DNA from: Nocardioides humilatus
Lineage (GTDB): Bacteria; Actinomycetota; Actinomycetes; Propionibacteriales; Nocardioidaceae
Length of the DNA stretch: 64,000 nt
Reading direction: 5' to 3'
Assembly (NCBI RefSeq): GCF_008373755.1
Contig: NZ_VUJV01000010.1
Location: 1-64,000 of the forward strand
Positions 48,705 through 63,377 of the stretch are shown one piece after another. Under the pieces are notes generated by a model that saw only the letters and a list, made by a program, of their open reading frames with translations, had not been told where the DNA came from and made no database searches. Every line of letters starts with the position of its first letter. Positions within the stretch are counted from its first letter, which is position 1. Made by a program: the position numbers and the translations under genes.

Positions 48705-49904
48705 TCAGACGCCCGCGGCAGCCTTGAGCGCCTCGGCGCGGTCGGTCCGCTCCCAGGTGAACTCGGGAAGCTCCCGGCCGAAGTGGCCGTAGGCGGCCGT
48801 CTTGGCGTAGATCGGGCGACGCAGGTCGAGGTCGCGCAGGATGGCGGCCGGGCGCAGGTCGAACACCTCGAGCACAGCCTCCTGGATCTTCTCGTCCGCG
48901 ACGACGCCGGTGCCGAAGGTCTCCACGAAGACACCGACGGGCTTGGCGACACCGATCGCGTAGGCGACCTGGACCTCGGCGCGGCGAGCCAGGCCCGCGG
49001 CGACGATGTTCTTGGCGACCCAACGCATCGCGTAGGCGGCCGAGCGGTCGACCTTCGAGGGGTCCTTGCCCGAGAAGGCGCCGCCACCGTGGCGAGCCAT
49101 GCCGCCGTAGGTGTCGACGATGATCTTGCGACCGGTCAGGCCGGCGTCACCCATCGGACCGCCGACGACGAAGCGACCGGTCGGGTTGATGTAGAGCTTG
49201 TGACCCTCAGAGGGGACCACGGACTTGAACTGCTCGAGCACGGGCTCGATGACGTTGACCAGGATGTCCTTGGCCAGCGTGTCCTGGTCGACCTCCTCGG
49301 CGTGCTGCGAGGAGACCACGATCGCGTCGATGCGGACCGGGGTGTCGTTCTCGTCGTACTCGATGGTGACCTGGGTCTTGCCGTCGGGACGGAGGTAGGG
49401 CAGCGTGCCGTCCTTGCGCACCTCGGTGAGGCGCTCGGCGAGCGTCTGAGCGATCTTGATCGGGAGCGGGAAGAGCTCGGGCGTGTCGTCGCACGCGTAG
49501 CCGAACATCAGGCCCTGGTCGCCGGCGCCCTGCTTGTCGAGCTCGTCGCCGGAGCCGTCGACGCGCTCCTCGAAGGCGTCGTCCACACCCTGGGCGATGT
49601 CAGCCGACTGCGCACCGATGGCGAACTGCACGGCGCACGAGTCGCCGTCGAAGCCCTTCTCGGAGGAGTCGTAGCCGATCTCGATGATCTTGTCGCGCAC
49701 GAGGCGTGCCATCGGCAGCTGGCCGGCGGTGGTCACCTCACCCGCGACGACCACGAGACCCGTGGTCAGCAGCGTCTCGCACGCCACCCGGCTCATCGGG
49801 TCCTGCGCGAGCAGGTAGTCGAGCACCGTGTCGCTGATCGCGTCGGCGATCTTGTCGGGGTGCCCCTCCGTCACAGACTCGGAGGTGAAGAGGCGTCCAG
49901 CCAC
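48705..49904 (-). CDS. metK: S-adenosylmethionine synthetase
   Basis: Makes SAM from methionine and ATP. 399 aa, three-domain tetrameric enzyme. Signatures [13 protein letters not shown] and [19 protein letters not shown] (phosphate loop) are intact; the N terminus [20 protein letters not shown] carries the catalytic His and Asp. GTG start with GGGAGA about 6 nt upstream. The methyl donor is used by several enzymes in this window (trmH-type, rsmB). Confidence 0.96.
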   Translation of the reverse strand: MAGRLFTSESVTEGHPDKIADAISDTVLDYLLAQDPMSRVACETLLTTGLVVVAGEVTTAGQLPMARLVRDKIIEIGYDSSEKGFDGDSCAVQFAIGAQSADIAQGVDDAFEERVDGSGDELDKQGAGDQGLMFGYACDDTPELFPLPIKIAQTLAERLTEVRKDGTLPYLRPDGKTQVTIEYDENDTPVRIDAIVVSSQHAEEVDQDTLAKDILVNVIEPVLEQFKSVVPSEGHKLYINPTGRFVVGGPMGDAGLTGRKIIVDTYGGMARHGGGAFSGKDPSKVDRSAAYAMRWVAKNIVAAGLARRAEVQVAYAIGVAKPVGVFVETFGTGVVADEKIQEAVLEVFDLRPAAILRDLDLRRPIYAKTAAYGHFGRELPEFTWERTDRAEALKAAAGV

Positions 49905-49914
49905 GTTGGTTCTC

Positions 49915-49926
49915 CCATTCGAATGG
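49915..49926. promoter_or_regulatory. Palindrome in the metK leader overlapping the Shine-Dalgarno
   Basis: CCATTCGAATGG is a perfect 12-bp palindrome ending at the GGGAGA Shine-Dalgarno of metK (minus strand). The rest of the 111-nt gap (49905-50015) contains a TTATAC-like -10 candidate near 49960 and no SAM riboswitch that I can recognise. The palindrome could be an operator or a small hairpin. Confidence 0.4.
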
Positions 49927-50015
49927 TCACAGCCGCATCGGGCATTAGTAGGGGGCGTATAAGTCCGATTCGCCGATCCAACGATACGAGGACCGGGAGG
50001 TGATGCGGGACAGTC

Positions 50016-51251
50016 TCACGCAGAGGGCAGGCGAGTGGTCACCTGGTCCCAGATCACGTGGGCGAGAGCGCCTTTGCTCCCCCGCGGTACGTCCACCGCG
50101 GTGCCGTCGGCGGCCAGGATAACCGCCTCGTTGTCGTCTGCCCCGAAAACCGCTCCACCGCTCACGTCGTTGACGACGAGCAGGTCGCAGCCCTTCCGAG
50201 CGAGCTTGGCGCGGGCGAGGTCGAGGACCGACCCGTTGTCGTCGCCCGTCTCGGCCGCGAAACCCACTACGACCGTGCCCGGAGCCGGTCGGTGCGACGC
50301 GAGCTCCTTGAGGATGTCGGGGTTCTGCTCCAGCGTGATGGCCGGCGCTGAGCCGTCCTCGGCCTTCTTGATCTTGGTGTCGGAGCGGTGCACAGGCCGG
50401 AAGTCAGCAGGCGCTGCGGCCATGACGACAGCGTCGGCACCCGCCGAAGCAGTCAGTACGGCGTCGCGCAGCTCGGCCGTCGACTCGACCCGCACGACCT
50501 TCACCCCAGCGGGGTCGGGCAGCGTCACGTTGGCGGCGACGAGGGTGACCTCGGCACCGCGGGCGGCCGCCGCGCGGGCGAGGGCGTAGCCCTGGCGACC
50601 CGAGGAACGGTTGCCGAGGAACCGCACCGGGTCGAGCTTCTCCCGGGTGCCGCCGGCGGAGACGACGACGCGGCGACCGGCGAGGTCGAGCACGCCGGTC
50701 GTCGAACCGGTCGCTGCGCGCTCGAGCACGTCGCGGCAGAGCTCGAAGATCTCTTCAGGTTCGGGGAGCCGCCCCTTGCCGGTATCGGCGCCGGTGAGCC
50801 GGCCCTCGGCCGGCTCGACGACCAAGACCCCGCGCGAGCGCAGCGTCGCGACGTTGGCCGCCGTCGCGGCGTGCTCCCACATCTCGGTGTGCATGGCCGG
50901 AGCCATCACGACCGGGCAGCGCGCCGTCAGCAGGGTGTTGGTGAGCAGGTCGTCGGCGAGGCCGTGCGCGGCCTTGGCCATCAGGTCGGCCGTCGCCGGG
51001 GCGACCACGACGAGGTCAGCTGACTGGCCGATCCGCACGTGGGGCACCTCGTGGACGCTCGACCAGACGTCGGTCGAGACGGGCTTGCCCGACAGCGCGG
51101 CCCAGGTCGGGGCGCCCACGAACTCCAGGGCGGCTGCCGTCGGCACGACGGTGACGTCGTGACCGGACTCCGTGAACCGCCGCAGCAGCTCACAGGCCTT
51201 GTAGGCGGCGATGCCGCCCGAGACCCCGAGCACTACGCGCGGCCGCGTCAC
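50016..51251 (-). CDS. coaBC: Bifunctional phosphopantothenoylcysteine decarboxylase / phosphopantothenate-cysteine ligase
   Basis: Two consecutive coenzyme A steps in one 411-aa protein. The N-terminal FMN-dependent decarboxylase (1-~185; GVSGGIAAYKA, HVRIGQSADLVVVAPATADLMAK, PAMHTEMW) is followed by the CTP-dependent ligase (~190-411; VVSAGGTREKLDPVRFLGNRSSG, FAAETGD). GTG start. It follows rpoZ with a 12-nt gap in the mihF-gmk-rpoZ-coaBC cluster. Confidence 0.95.
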   Translation of the reverse strand: MTRPRVVLGVSGGIAAYKACELLRRFTESGHDVTVVPTAAALEFVGAPTWAALSGKPVSTDVWSSVHEVPHVRIGQSADLVVVAPATADLMAKAAHGLADDLLTNTLLTARCPVVMAPAMHTEMWEHAATAANVATLRSRGVLVVEPAEGRLTGADTGKGRLPEPEEIFELCRDVLERAATGSTTGVLDLAGRRVVVSAGGTREKLDPVRFLGNRSSGRQGYALARAAAARGAEVTLVAANVTLPDPAGVKVVRVESTAELRDAVLTASAGADAVVMAAAPADFRPVHRSDTKIKKAEDGSAPAITLEQNPDILKELASHRPAPGTVVVGFAAETGDDNGSVLDLARAKLARKGCDLLVVNDVSGGAVFGADDNEAVILAADGTAVDVPRGSKGALAHVIWDQVTTRLPSA

Positions 51252-51263
51252 GCCAGGCTCAGA

Positions 51264-51590
51264 TCACTCGGCGGCGCTGGCGGGAGCGGTGGGCGCACCG
51301 CCAGCGAGCTCCTGGGCGGCGAACTCGGCCGGGTCGATGTCCTCGCAGGTCAGCAGGTCCTCGTTGATCTCGCGGAGCGCGATCGACAGCGGCTTCTCCT
51401 GGACGTGCGTGTCGACGAGCGGGCCGACGTACTCGAGCAGGCCCTCGCCTAGTTGCGAGTAGTAGGCGTTGATCTGCCGGGCGCGCTTGGCGCTGTAGAG
51501 GACCAGCTTGTACTTGCTGTCGGTCTTGCTGAGCAGGTCGTCGATCGGGGGGTTGGTCACGCCCTCGGCGGCGATGTTCGGGGCAGACAC
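51264..51590 (-). CDS. rpoZ: RNA polymerase omega subunit
   Basis: 108-aa small subunit that aids assembly of beta-prime. The conserved core [31 protein letters not shown] is clear; the C-terminal extension is Ala/Glu-rich, as in actinobacteria. GTG start. A 71-nt gap after gmk contains GAGG 8 nt before the start and no clear promoter. Confidence 0.94.
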   Translation of the reverse strand: MSAPNIAAEGVTNPPIDDLLSKTDSKYKLVLYSAKRARQINAYYSQLGEGLLEYVGPLVDTHVQEKPLSIALREINEDLLTCEDIDPAEFAAQELAGGAPTAPASAAE

Positions 51591-51661
51591 AGGCTTTGCC
51601 TCACAGGTAGATCGGGGATGGGGTCGACCGGGGCGACGTCAACAGACGCAATGAGCGCGCG

Positions 51662-52249
51662 TCAAGATCGGCCGAGCGTCATCAAGGTTACCAACTCGGT
51701 GGCTGCATCGTGAACTTCATGGTTGACGATCGTCACATCGAACTCCGCCTCAGCCGCGAGCTCCTCGACCGCCGTCGCCAGCCGGCGCTCCCGCTCCTCG
51801 TCGCTCTCGGTGCCGCGACCGACCAGTCGGCGTACGAGCTCGTCCCACGACGGCGGCTTGAGGAACACGAAAAGGGCCTCCGGCATCGTCTGCCGCACCT
51901 GCCGCGCACCCTGGAGATCGATCTCCAGCATCGCCGGCCGGCCGGCGGCCAGGGCATCCTCGACGGGCCCGCGCGGAGTGCCGTAGCGGTGGCGTCCGTG
52001 GACCACGGCCCACTCGAGCAGCTGCTCCTCGTCGACCAGCCGGTCGAACTCGGCGTCGTCGACGAAGAGGTAGTGCACGCCGTCGACCTCGCCGGGCCGC
52101 GGCGCGCGCGTCGTCGCCGACACGGAGATCCACACGTCGGGGTGGTCCTCGCGGACCGCAGCCGCGACGGTGCCCTTGCCGACGGCCGTCGGGCCGGCGA
52201 GCACGACGAGTCGGCTCGGAGCGCTCCGGGGGGTGCTGGCGTCAGTCAC
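51662..52249 (-). CDS. gmk: Guanylate kinase
   Basis: Phosphorylates GMP to GDP with ATP. 195 aa. Walker [10 protein letters not shown], the GMP-binding [23 protein letters not shown] and the lid region follow in normal order. GTG 52249 overlaps the mihF stop by 8 nt, so the start is firm; upstream in-frame sequence belongs to mihF. Confidence 0.95.
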   Translation of the reverse strand: MTDASTPRSAPSRLVVLAGPTAVGKGTVAAAVREDHPDVWISVSATTRAPRPGEVDGVHYLFVDDAEFDRLVDEEQLLEWAVVHGRHRYGTPRGPVEDALAAGRPAMLEIDLQGARQVRQTMPEALFVFLKPPSWDELVRRLVGRGTESDEERERRLATAVEELAAEAEFDVTIVNHEVHDAATELVTLMTLGRS

Positions 52250-52562
52250 CCGGCGCGAACTCGCGCTCGAGGGCGGCGACCTGCTTCGCCCCGAGCCCAC
52301 GGACCCGGCGCGACTCGGCGATGCCGAGGCGCTCCATCAACTGGCCGGCCCGGACCTTGCCGAGGCCGGGGACGGCCTGCAGCAGGTCGATGACCTTCAT
52401 CTTGCCGACGACCTCGTTGGTCTGCCCCTCGGCGAGGACCTCGGCGATCGAGGCGCCGGAGTTCTTCAGCCGGTTCTTCACCTCGGCCCGCTCGCGACGG
52501 GCGGCAGCCGCCTTCGCGAGCGCAGCTTGGCGCTGTTCGGGGGTCAGAGGAGGCAGAGCCAC
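52242..52562 (-). CDS. mihF: Actinobacterial integration host factor
   Basis: 106-aa nucleoid protein unique to actinobacteria, unrelated to E. coli IHF. A long N-terminal helix is followed by a helix-two-turn-helix with [23 protein letters not shown], then [14 protein letters not shown]. It bends DNA and supports phage integration and nucleoid structure. The mihF-gmk-rpoZ order is conserved in actinobacteria. GTG start with AAGGA upstream. Confidence 0.94.
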   Translation of the reverse strand: MALPPLTPEQRQAALAKAAAARRERAEVKNRLKNSGASIAEVLAEGQTNEVVGKMKVIDLLQAVPGLGKVRAGQLMERLGIAESRRVRGLGAKQVAALEREFAPGD

Positions 52563-52653
52563 TTACACGGATCCTTCTGTTCAACTTCTCGCAGCGCAGA
52601 CGCTGACACCGAGCGGACGTCCAACGGATGGCGGGGGCAGCCACCAAGCGGCC

Positions 52654-52683
52654 ACCCTAGTCAGGTCCGTCGCGGTGCGGCAA
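52654..52683 (-). promoter_or_regulatory. mihF operon promoter
   Basis: Minus-strand TTGCCG (52678-52683), 18-nt spacer, TAGGGT (52654-52659). The transcript would have a leader of about 85 nt before the mihF GTG, unlike the leaderless genes nearby. The rest of 52563-52727 shows nothing else of note. Confidence 0.5.
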
Positions 52684-52727
52684 TGCGGGGCGGCTGACGC
52701 GATGCTGGCGTGATGCTGATGATGGGC

Positions 52728-53219
52728 TCACAGAGCGAGCGGGGTCTTGCAGACGTCACGAGCCTGCTGCTGCACGCTGCTCATGGCCTGGGACGTCGCG
52801 GTCGACACCAGCGCGAGGGCTGCCGCGTCGATCGTCCCGCGCTGGGCCTCGGTGAGTCCCTGCGGCGGGTGCTTGCGGTCGTAGGTCTCCGGGTCGATCC
52901 CGGCCCCGTCAAGGGCGTCGACGAGATCTTCGATCCGCTCGATGACCAGGTCCCAGTCCTCGGAAATGTCGCCCGGAGCCTCGGCGGCCAAGATCTTGAA
53001 GCTCGGGAGCGCCTTGATCAGCCCGGTCGTGTCGCCCCCGGTGGACAGTGCGTCGCCGATCGCCGCCTGCAATGACGTGACCTCGTCGCAGTAGTCCTGG
53101 AACCGCTCCGGGATCGCGTAGGGATCGTCGTCGTCCTTGCCGCCACAGCCGGCGAGGCCGAGGGTCGTGGCCGCGACAGCAACCACCACGACACCACGTA
53201 GCCACAGGCGCGGGCTCAC
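52728..53219 (-). CDS. Putative lipoprotein at the end of the pyr operon
   Basis: 163 aa. The signal peptide ends in a lipobox LAGC (near residue 25; TLGLAGCGGKDDDD), so the mature protein should be lipid-anchored on the outer face of the membrane. The remainder is helical, with two further Cys (DYCDEV and DVCKTP) that could pair. Function unknown. GTG 53219 overlaps the pyrF stop by 4 nt, so it is coupled to pyrimidine synthesis genes, though a role there is not evident. Confidence 0.78.
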   Translation of the reverse strand: MSPRLWLRGVVVVAVAATTLGLAGCGGKDDDDPYAIPERFQDYCDEVTSLQAAIGDALSTGGDTTGLIKALPSFKILAAEAPGDISEDWDLVIERIEDLVDALDGAGIDPETYDRKHPPQGLTEAQRGTIDAAALALVSTATSQAMSSVQQQARDVCKTPLAL

Positions 53220-54055
53220 CCGAGCAGGCTCCGGAGCTCGTCGTTGGCACGCTCGACCGCACCACGCATGGCGCCGGCATCGGGACCGAGCCGGAGCACG
53301 CCGCGCGAGGAGCTGGCCACGACGTGGTGCGCCGAGGCGCCGAAGATCCGGACGATGTCGGCGGCCGTGCCGCCCTGCTCGCCGTAGCCGGGCGCCAGGA
53401 TCGGGCCGTTGATCGCGAAGTCGTAGCCCGAACCGTCGATGGTCGCGCCCACGACGGCCCCGAAGGAGCCGACCGGGTGAGCACCGTGGTTGAGCTCGCG
53501 GAGGTGGTCGAGCATCGCCGAGCCGACGGTGCGGCCGCCGAACTCGTCGTTGGTCATCGCCTCCTGGACCTCCGGGCCCTCCTTGTTGGAGGTCGCCGCG
53601 AGCACGAAGAGGCCGCCTCCGTTGATGCGGGCGACCTCGACGAAGGGCAGGAGCGAGCCGAAGCCCAGGTAGGGGCTGATGGTGATCGCGTCGGACGCCA
53701 GCGGCGACCGTGGGTCGAGGTAGGCCTCGGCGTAGGCCTGGGAGGTCGAGCCGATGTCGCCGCGCTTCACGTCGAGCAGCACCAGCGCCCCGGCCGCCCG
53801 CGACTCGGCGATCACCCGTTCGAGCACGGCGATCCCCTGGCTGCCGAAGCGCTCGTAGAAGGCCGACTGCGGCTTCACCACCGAGCAGTACGGCGCCACG
53901 GCCTCCACCGCGGTCAGCGCGAACTTCTCCAGCCCCGCCACCGTGTCGTCGAGGCCCCACTCGTGCAGCATGCCCGCATGCGGGTCGATGCCCACGCAGA
54001 ACTGGCCGCGCTCCGCGATCGCCGCGGCGAACCTCTCTCCGAACGGTGCGGTCAT
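53216..54055 (-). CDS. pyrF: Orotidine 5'-phosphate decarboxylase (subfamily 2)
   Basis: Last step of UMP synthesis. 279 aa, longer than E. coli PyrF and of the actinobacterial/myxobacterial subfamily. The catalytic LLDVKRGDIGSTSQAYAEAYL contains the Asp-Lys-Asp triad. ATG 54055 overlaps the pyrD stop by 4 nt; the extension to 54085 is not supported. Confidence 0.94.
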   Translation of the reverse strand: MTAPFGERFAAAIAERGQFCVGIDPHAGMLHEWGLDDTVAGLEKFALTAVEAVAPYCSVVKPQSAFYERFGSQGIAVLERVIAESRAAGALVLLDVKRGDIGSTSQAYAEAYLDPRSPLASDAITISPYLGFGSLLPFVEVARINGGGLFVLAATSNKEGPEVQEAMTNDEFGGRTVGSAMLDHLRELNHGAHPVGSFGAVVGATIDGSGYDFAINGPILAPGYGEQGGTAADIVRIFGASAHHVVASSSRGVLRLGPDAGAMRGAVERANDELRSLLG

Positions 54056-55091
54056 GCGAGTCCCTTCAGGATCCTTCTCGGCCACAACGGGCCACCGTAG
54101 ACGAGCCCTGTGTAGGCCTGGACCAGGTCGGCACCGGCATCGAGACGTTCCTGCGCGTCGGCGGCGGAGGAGATGCCACCCACGCCGATCAGGCTCAACC
54201 GGTCCCCCACGCGCCCGCGCAGCAGCCGGACGACCTCGGTCGAGCGCTCACGCAGCGGCGCGCCGGACAGTCCACCGGCACCAGCAGCCTCGACGACCTC
54301 CGGCTTCGACCGCAGTCCGTCACGGCTGATCGTCGTGTTGGTCGCGATGATCCCTGAGAGACCTTGCGCCAGCGCGAGGTCGGCGACGTCGAGGACGTCG
54401 TCGTCGGCGAGATCGGGAGCGATCTTCACCAGCAACGGCACCTGGTCGCGCCCGGCGTCGGCCGCGGCCCGATCGGCGATCGTGCGCACGTGCGCGAGCA
54501 GCGGCGCGAGCTTCTCCACGGCCTGCAGGTTGCGCAGGCCCGGGGTGTTGGGCGAGCTGACGTTGACGACCAGGTAGTCGGCGTAGGGGGCGAGCAGGCG
54601 GGTCGACGTCTCGTAGTCGGCCTCGACCGCGGCCTGGTCGTCGTCGGGGACGACCTTCGACTTGCCGATGTTGATGCCGAGCACCGGGCCTCCCGGGCGG
54701 CGCGGGCGCTTGCCGAGGCGCTGCGCGACGGCGGCGGCCCCGTCGTTGTTGAAGCCCATCCGGTTGACCACCGCGCGGTCATCGGGCAACCGCATCAGCC
54801 GCGGCTTCGGATTGCCCGGCTGAGCCAGCGCCGTCACCGTGCCGACCTCGACGTGACCGAAGCCGAAGGCACCGAGCTCCTCGTAGGCCTCCGCGGTCTT
54901 GTCGAAGCCCGCCGCCATCCCGAGCGGGTTGGGGAAGGCGAGCCCCATCGCCTGAACCGCGCGCCCGCTCGGCCGCTTGGCCCGCCGCAGCAGGGGTCCG
55001 GTCGCCTTCAGCGCGTCGAACGTGCGGTGGTGGGCGACCTCGGCGTCGATCCGTGACAACCCGTGCTTGTAGAGGACGTCATAGACCCCCG

Positions 55092-55095
<4 letters not shown>
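54052..55095 (-). CDS. pyrD: Dihydroorotate dehydrogenase (quinone), class 2
   Basis: Oxidises dihydroorotate to orotate, passing electrons to membrane quinone. 347 aa; the N-terminal helices ([20 protein letters not shown]) are the membrane-contact region of class 2 enzymes. [14 protein letters not shown] carries the catalytic Ser base. Further FMN-site motifs are GINIGKSK and VYGGPLW. GTG 55095 gives a 4-nt overlap with carB; ATG 55107 is the alternative start. Confidence 0.93.
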
Positions 55096-58396
<3,301 letters not shown>

Positions 58397-58397
<1 letters not shown>

Positions 58398-59530
58398 CAG
58401 GCGTTCGCCCCTTCAGCAGATCCGGCCATGAGGTCGATGAACCGGTCGAACAGGTAGGCCGCGTCGTGCGGACCGGCCGCGGCTTCTGGGTGGTATTGGA
58501 CCGAGAAGGCCTTCAGCGTGCCGTCGGCCGAGCGGAGCTCGAGACCCTCGACCACGTCGTCGTTGAGGCACACGTGGCTCACCGTTGCCGAGCCGTACGG
58601 CGTCTCGCTGGCCTTGTCGAGAGGAGCGTCGACCGCGAACCCGTGGTTGTGGGCGGTCACCTCGACCTTGCCGGTCGTGCGATCCATGACCGGCTGGTTG
58701 ATGCCGCGGTGGCCGTAGGTCAGCTTGTAGGTGCCGAACCCGAGCGCGCGCCCGAAGAGCTGGTTGCCGAAGCAGATGCCGAAGTAGGGGATCCCCCGCT
58801 CGAGCACCGCTTGGAGGGTGGTGACGTCGGCCGTGGCCGGGTCACCGGGTCCGTTGGAGAAGAACACGCCGTCGGGCCCGACCGCCAGCACGTCGTCGAT
58901 CGACGCCGTCGAGGGCAGCACGTGGACCTCGATCCCGCGCTGCGCCATCAGGGCAGGCGTCATCCCCTTGATCCCGAGGTCGACCGCCGCGACAACGAAG
59001 GGCTTCTCCCCCGGTGCCAGATTCTGGGCCGGCACGACGTAGGCGTCCTTCGTGGACACCTCGCCCGCCAGGTCGGCGCCCTTCATCTGCGGCTGCTCGA
59101 GCACCCGGGCCAGCAGCGCCTCGGGGTCGGTCTCCGTCGTGGAGATGCCGCAGCGCATGGCGCCGCGGTCGCGCAGGTGCCGGGTCAGGGCGCGGGTGTC
59201 GATGCCGCTGATGCCGACGACTCCCTGCGCACGCAGCTCGTCGTCGAGCGAGCGGCGACTGCGCCAGTTGCTGGCGCGACGGGCAGGGTCGCGGACGACG
59301 TAGCCGGCCACCCAGATGCGGGTCGACTCCGGGTCCTCGTCGTTGACCCCGGTGTTGCCGATGTGCGGCGCGGTCATCACGACGACCTGCCGGTGGTAGG
59401 AGGGGTCGGTCAGCGTCTCCTGGTAGCCCGTCATGCCGGTGTTGAAGACCGCCTCGCCGTAGGTCTCCCCTTCGGCGCCGTAGGTCTCACCGTGGAAGGT
59501 GCGCCCGTCCTCGAGAACAAGAATGGCCAT
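58397..59530 (-). CDS. carA: Carbamoyl phosphate synthase small subunit
   Basis: 377-aa glutaminase subunit supplying ammonia to CarB. The class I amidotransferase triad is visible: Cys in [13 protein letters not shown], and His/Glu in [19 protein letters not shown] and [17 protein letters not shown] are typical of CarA. The elbow reads GICFGNQ rather than GICLGHQ. The ATG overlaps the pyrC stop by 1 nt; sequence upstream in frame lies within pyrC. Confidence 0.95.
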
Positions 59531-60827
59531 CAGGCGGTGCCTTCCCAGAGCTTGCCGTCCAGAACAGTGGGTCGTCCCCGCAGGAACGTCGCCTCGATCC
59601 TTCCAGGGAGCTCCATGCCGGCGTACGGCGTGTTCCTGGAGAGAGACGCGGACGCGGAGGCCTCGATGGTTCTGGTAGCCGCCGGGTCGTAGAGCGCGAT
59701 GTTGGCGGGGTTGCCCACCGCGATCGGCTGCCCGTGGTCGGCGACGCGGCCGATCCGCGCGGGCGCGGAGGACATCCGCTCGGCGACACCGGCCCAGTCG
59801 AGCAGCCCGGCGTCGACCATCGTGTGCTGGACGATCGAGAGCGCGGTCTCCAGACCGAGCATCCCGAACGCCGCGGCGGCCCACTCGCAGTCCTTGTCCT
59901 CGTGCGGGTGCGGGGCGTGGTCGGTGGCGACGATGTCGATCGTGCCGTCGGCGAGGCCGGCGCGCAGCGCCTCGACATCCGCCGCCGAGCGCAGCGGCGG
60001 GTTGACCTTGTAGATCGGGTCATAGGTCGCCGCGAGCTCGTCGGTGAGGATCAGGTGGTGAGGGCACGCCTCGGCGGTGACGTTCCAGCCCTTGCGCTTG
60101 GCGTCGCGGACGATCTCGACGGAGCCGGCGGTCGAGACGTGGCAGACGTGCAGGCGCGAGCCGACGTGGGCGGTCAGCAGGCAGTCGCGGGCGATGATCG
60201 CCTCCTCGGCGACCGCCGGCCACCCGGCTAGGCCGAGGCGCCCGGAGAGCTCGCTCTCGTTCATCTGCGCGCCCTCGGTGAGGCGCGGGTCCTGGGCGTG
60301 CTGGGCGACGACGCCGTCGAACGCCTTGACGTACTCGAGAGCCCGGCGCATCAGCAGCGGGTCGCTGACGCAGTGCCCGTCGTCGGAGAAGACGCGGACC
60401 CGGGCGGCCGAGTCGGCCATGGCGCCGAGCTCGGCGAGCTGCTCGCCCTTGAGCCCGACGGTGACGGCGCCGACCGGGTAGACGTCGCAGTAGCCGGCCT
60501 CGCGACCCAGGCGCCAGACCTGCTCGACGACGCCGGCGGTGTCGGCCACCGGGTTGGTGTTGGCCATCGCGTGCACCGCGGTGAAGCCGCCCATCGCGGC
60601 CGCCCGGGTGCCGGTCTCGACCGTCTCGGCGTCCTCACGACCCGGCTCGCGCAGGTGCGTGTGCAGGTCGACCAGACCCGGAAGCGCGATCAGGCCCTCG
60701 GCCTCGACGACCTCGGCACCCTCGGCCGACAGCCCGACCCCGATCTCGGCGATCACGCCGTCCTTGATCAGGATGTCGGTCGGCTCGCCCCCGAGGATCC
60801 GCACGTTCTTGAGGAGATAGGGCGTGG

Positions 60828-60831
<4 letters not shown>
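59530..60831 (-). CDS. pyrC: Dihydroorotase
   Basis: Cyclises carbamoyl aspartate to dihydroorotate. 433-aa class I amidohydrolase with the metal-site motif [29 protein letters not shown] and the catalytic Asp in [12 protein letters not shown] 60831 overlaps the pyrB stop by 4 nt. The gene sits between pyrB and carA in the pyrR-pyrB-pyrC-carA-carB order. Confidence 0.96.
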
Positions 60832-62521
<1,690 letters not shown>

Positions 62522-62526
62522 TCAGG

Positions 62527-62697
62527 TCAGCGGAAGGCGTCCTTGACCTTCTCAGCGGCTTGCTTGAGGTTGGCCTTGGTCTGGTCGACCTTGCCCTCAC
62601 GCTCGAGGCTCTCGTCGTCGGTGACCTTGCCCAACGCTTCCTTCGCCTGTCCGACCTTCTCGTTGGCGGCGTTCTCGAGCTTGTCCTGGTTAGCCAT
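62527..62697 (-). CDS. CsbD-family stress protein
   Basis: 56-aa hydrophilic helical protein with the CsbD/YjbJ pattern: KLENAANEKVGQAKEALGKVTDD followed by EREGKVDQTKANLKQAAEKVKDAF. Family members are abundant under general stress; molecular role unknown. GAGGAA lies about 4 nt before the ATG at 62697. Monocistronic, with a strong terminator behind it; the 56-nt gap to the DUF1345 gene may hold its promoter. Confidence 0.9.
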   Translation of the reverse strand: MANQDKLENAANEKVGQAKEALGKVTDDESLEREGKVDQTKANLKQAAEKVKDAFR

Positions 62698-62753
62698 GGC
62701 GTTCCTCTCGATCGGATGTGCGTTCACGCTGGCAGTACCCCGTCCGGGGATCG

Positions 62754-63377
62754 TCAGCCGGTGAAGACGCCCGCGACCAGGTTGATGGTCGTGGCGAGAA
62801 TGGCCGCGCCGAAGAGGTAGGACAGCAGGCAGTGGCGCAGCACGACGGCGCGGAACTTCGAGCCCGTGACCGCGGTGTCGGACACCTGGTAGGTCATGCC
62901 GAGGTTGTAGCTGAAGTAGAAGAAGTCGCGGTAGGCCGGCGGCTCGTCGTCGTTGAAGTCGATCCCGCCGACGGGGTCGGTGTAGTAGAGGTGGGCATAG
63001 CGCGAGGCGTACATCAGGTGCAGCTCGGCCCAGCTCATGAAGACGGCCAGCAGGGCAACAGCAGCGCCAGTGGCGCGCCCGTCGTGGCCAGGGGTGAGCA
63101 GCAGCGCGACCGTGCCTCCGAGCCCGCCGAGGGCGGCGACCACGACCACCAGCTCGTCGACGGACGGCCGGAAGTCCTCGCGGCCGACGTTGGCGCGGGT
63201 GGCTGCGGCGTCGAGCGGCCAGAGCGCCAACCAGCCCGTTGCGACCGCCACCGTCGCGGCCGACGCGATCCCGATGAGCACTCCGAGCTCGACCCACCAC
63301 ACGAGGGTCCCGAGGACTCCCGCCGCGAAGCCGACCGCGAGGGCGGCGAGCAGCCGCGCCTTGATGCTTATCGGCAC
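62754..63377 (-). CDS. DUF1345-family membrane protein
   Basis: 207 aa with about five hydrophobic helices. The conserved segment of the family, [14 protein letters not shown] through [26 protein letters not shown], is intact; its His/Tyr/Asp residues may line a pore or active site. Function unknown. The GTG start overlaps the fdhD stop by 10 nt, so the two are co-transcribed, although no functional link is known. Confidence 0.85.
   Translation of the reverse strand: MPISIKARLLAALAVGFAAGVLGTLVWWVELGVLIGIASAATVAVATGWLALWPLDAAATRANVGREDFRPSVDELVVVVAALGGLGGTVALLLTPGHDGRATGAAVALLAVFMSWAELHLMYASRYAHLYYTDPVGGIDFNDDEPPAYRDFFYFSYNLGMTYQVSDTAVTGSKFRAVVLRHCLLSYLFGAAILATTINLVAGVFTG

Noticed and set aside
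49905-50015. SAM riboswitch upstream of metK.
   Set aside because: None of the conserved SAM-I/II/IV core sequences is recognisable in this short gap.
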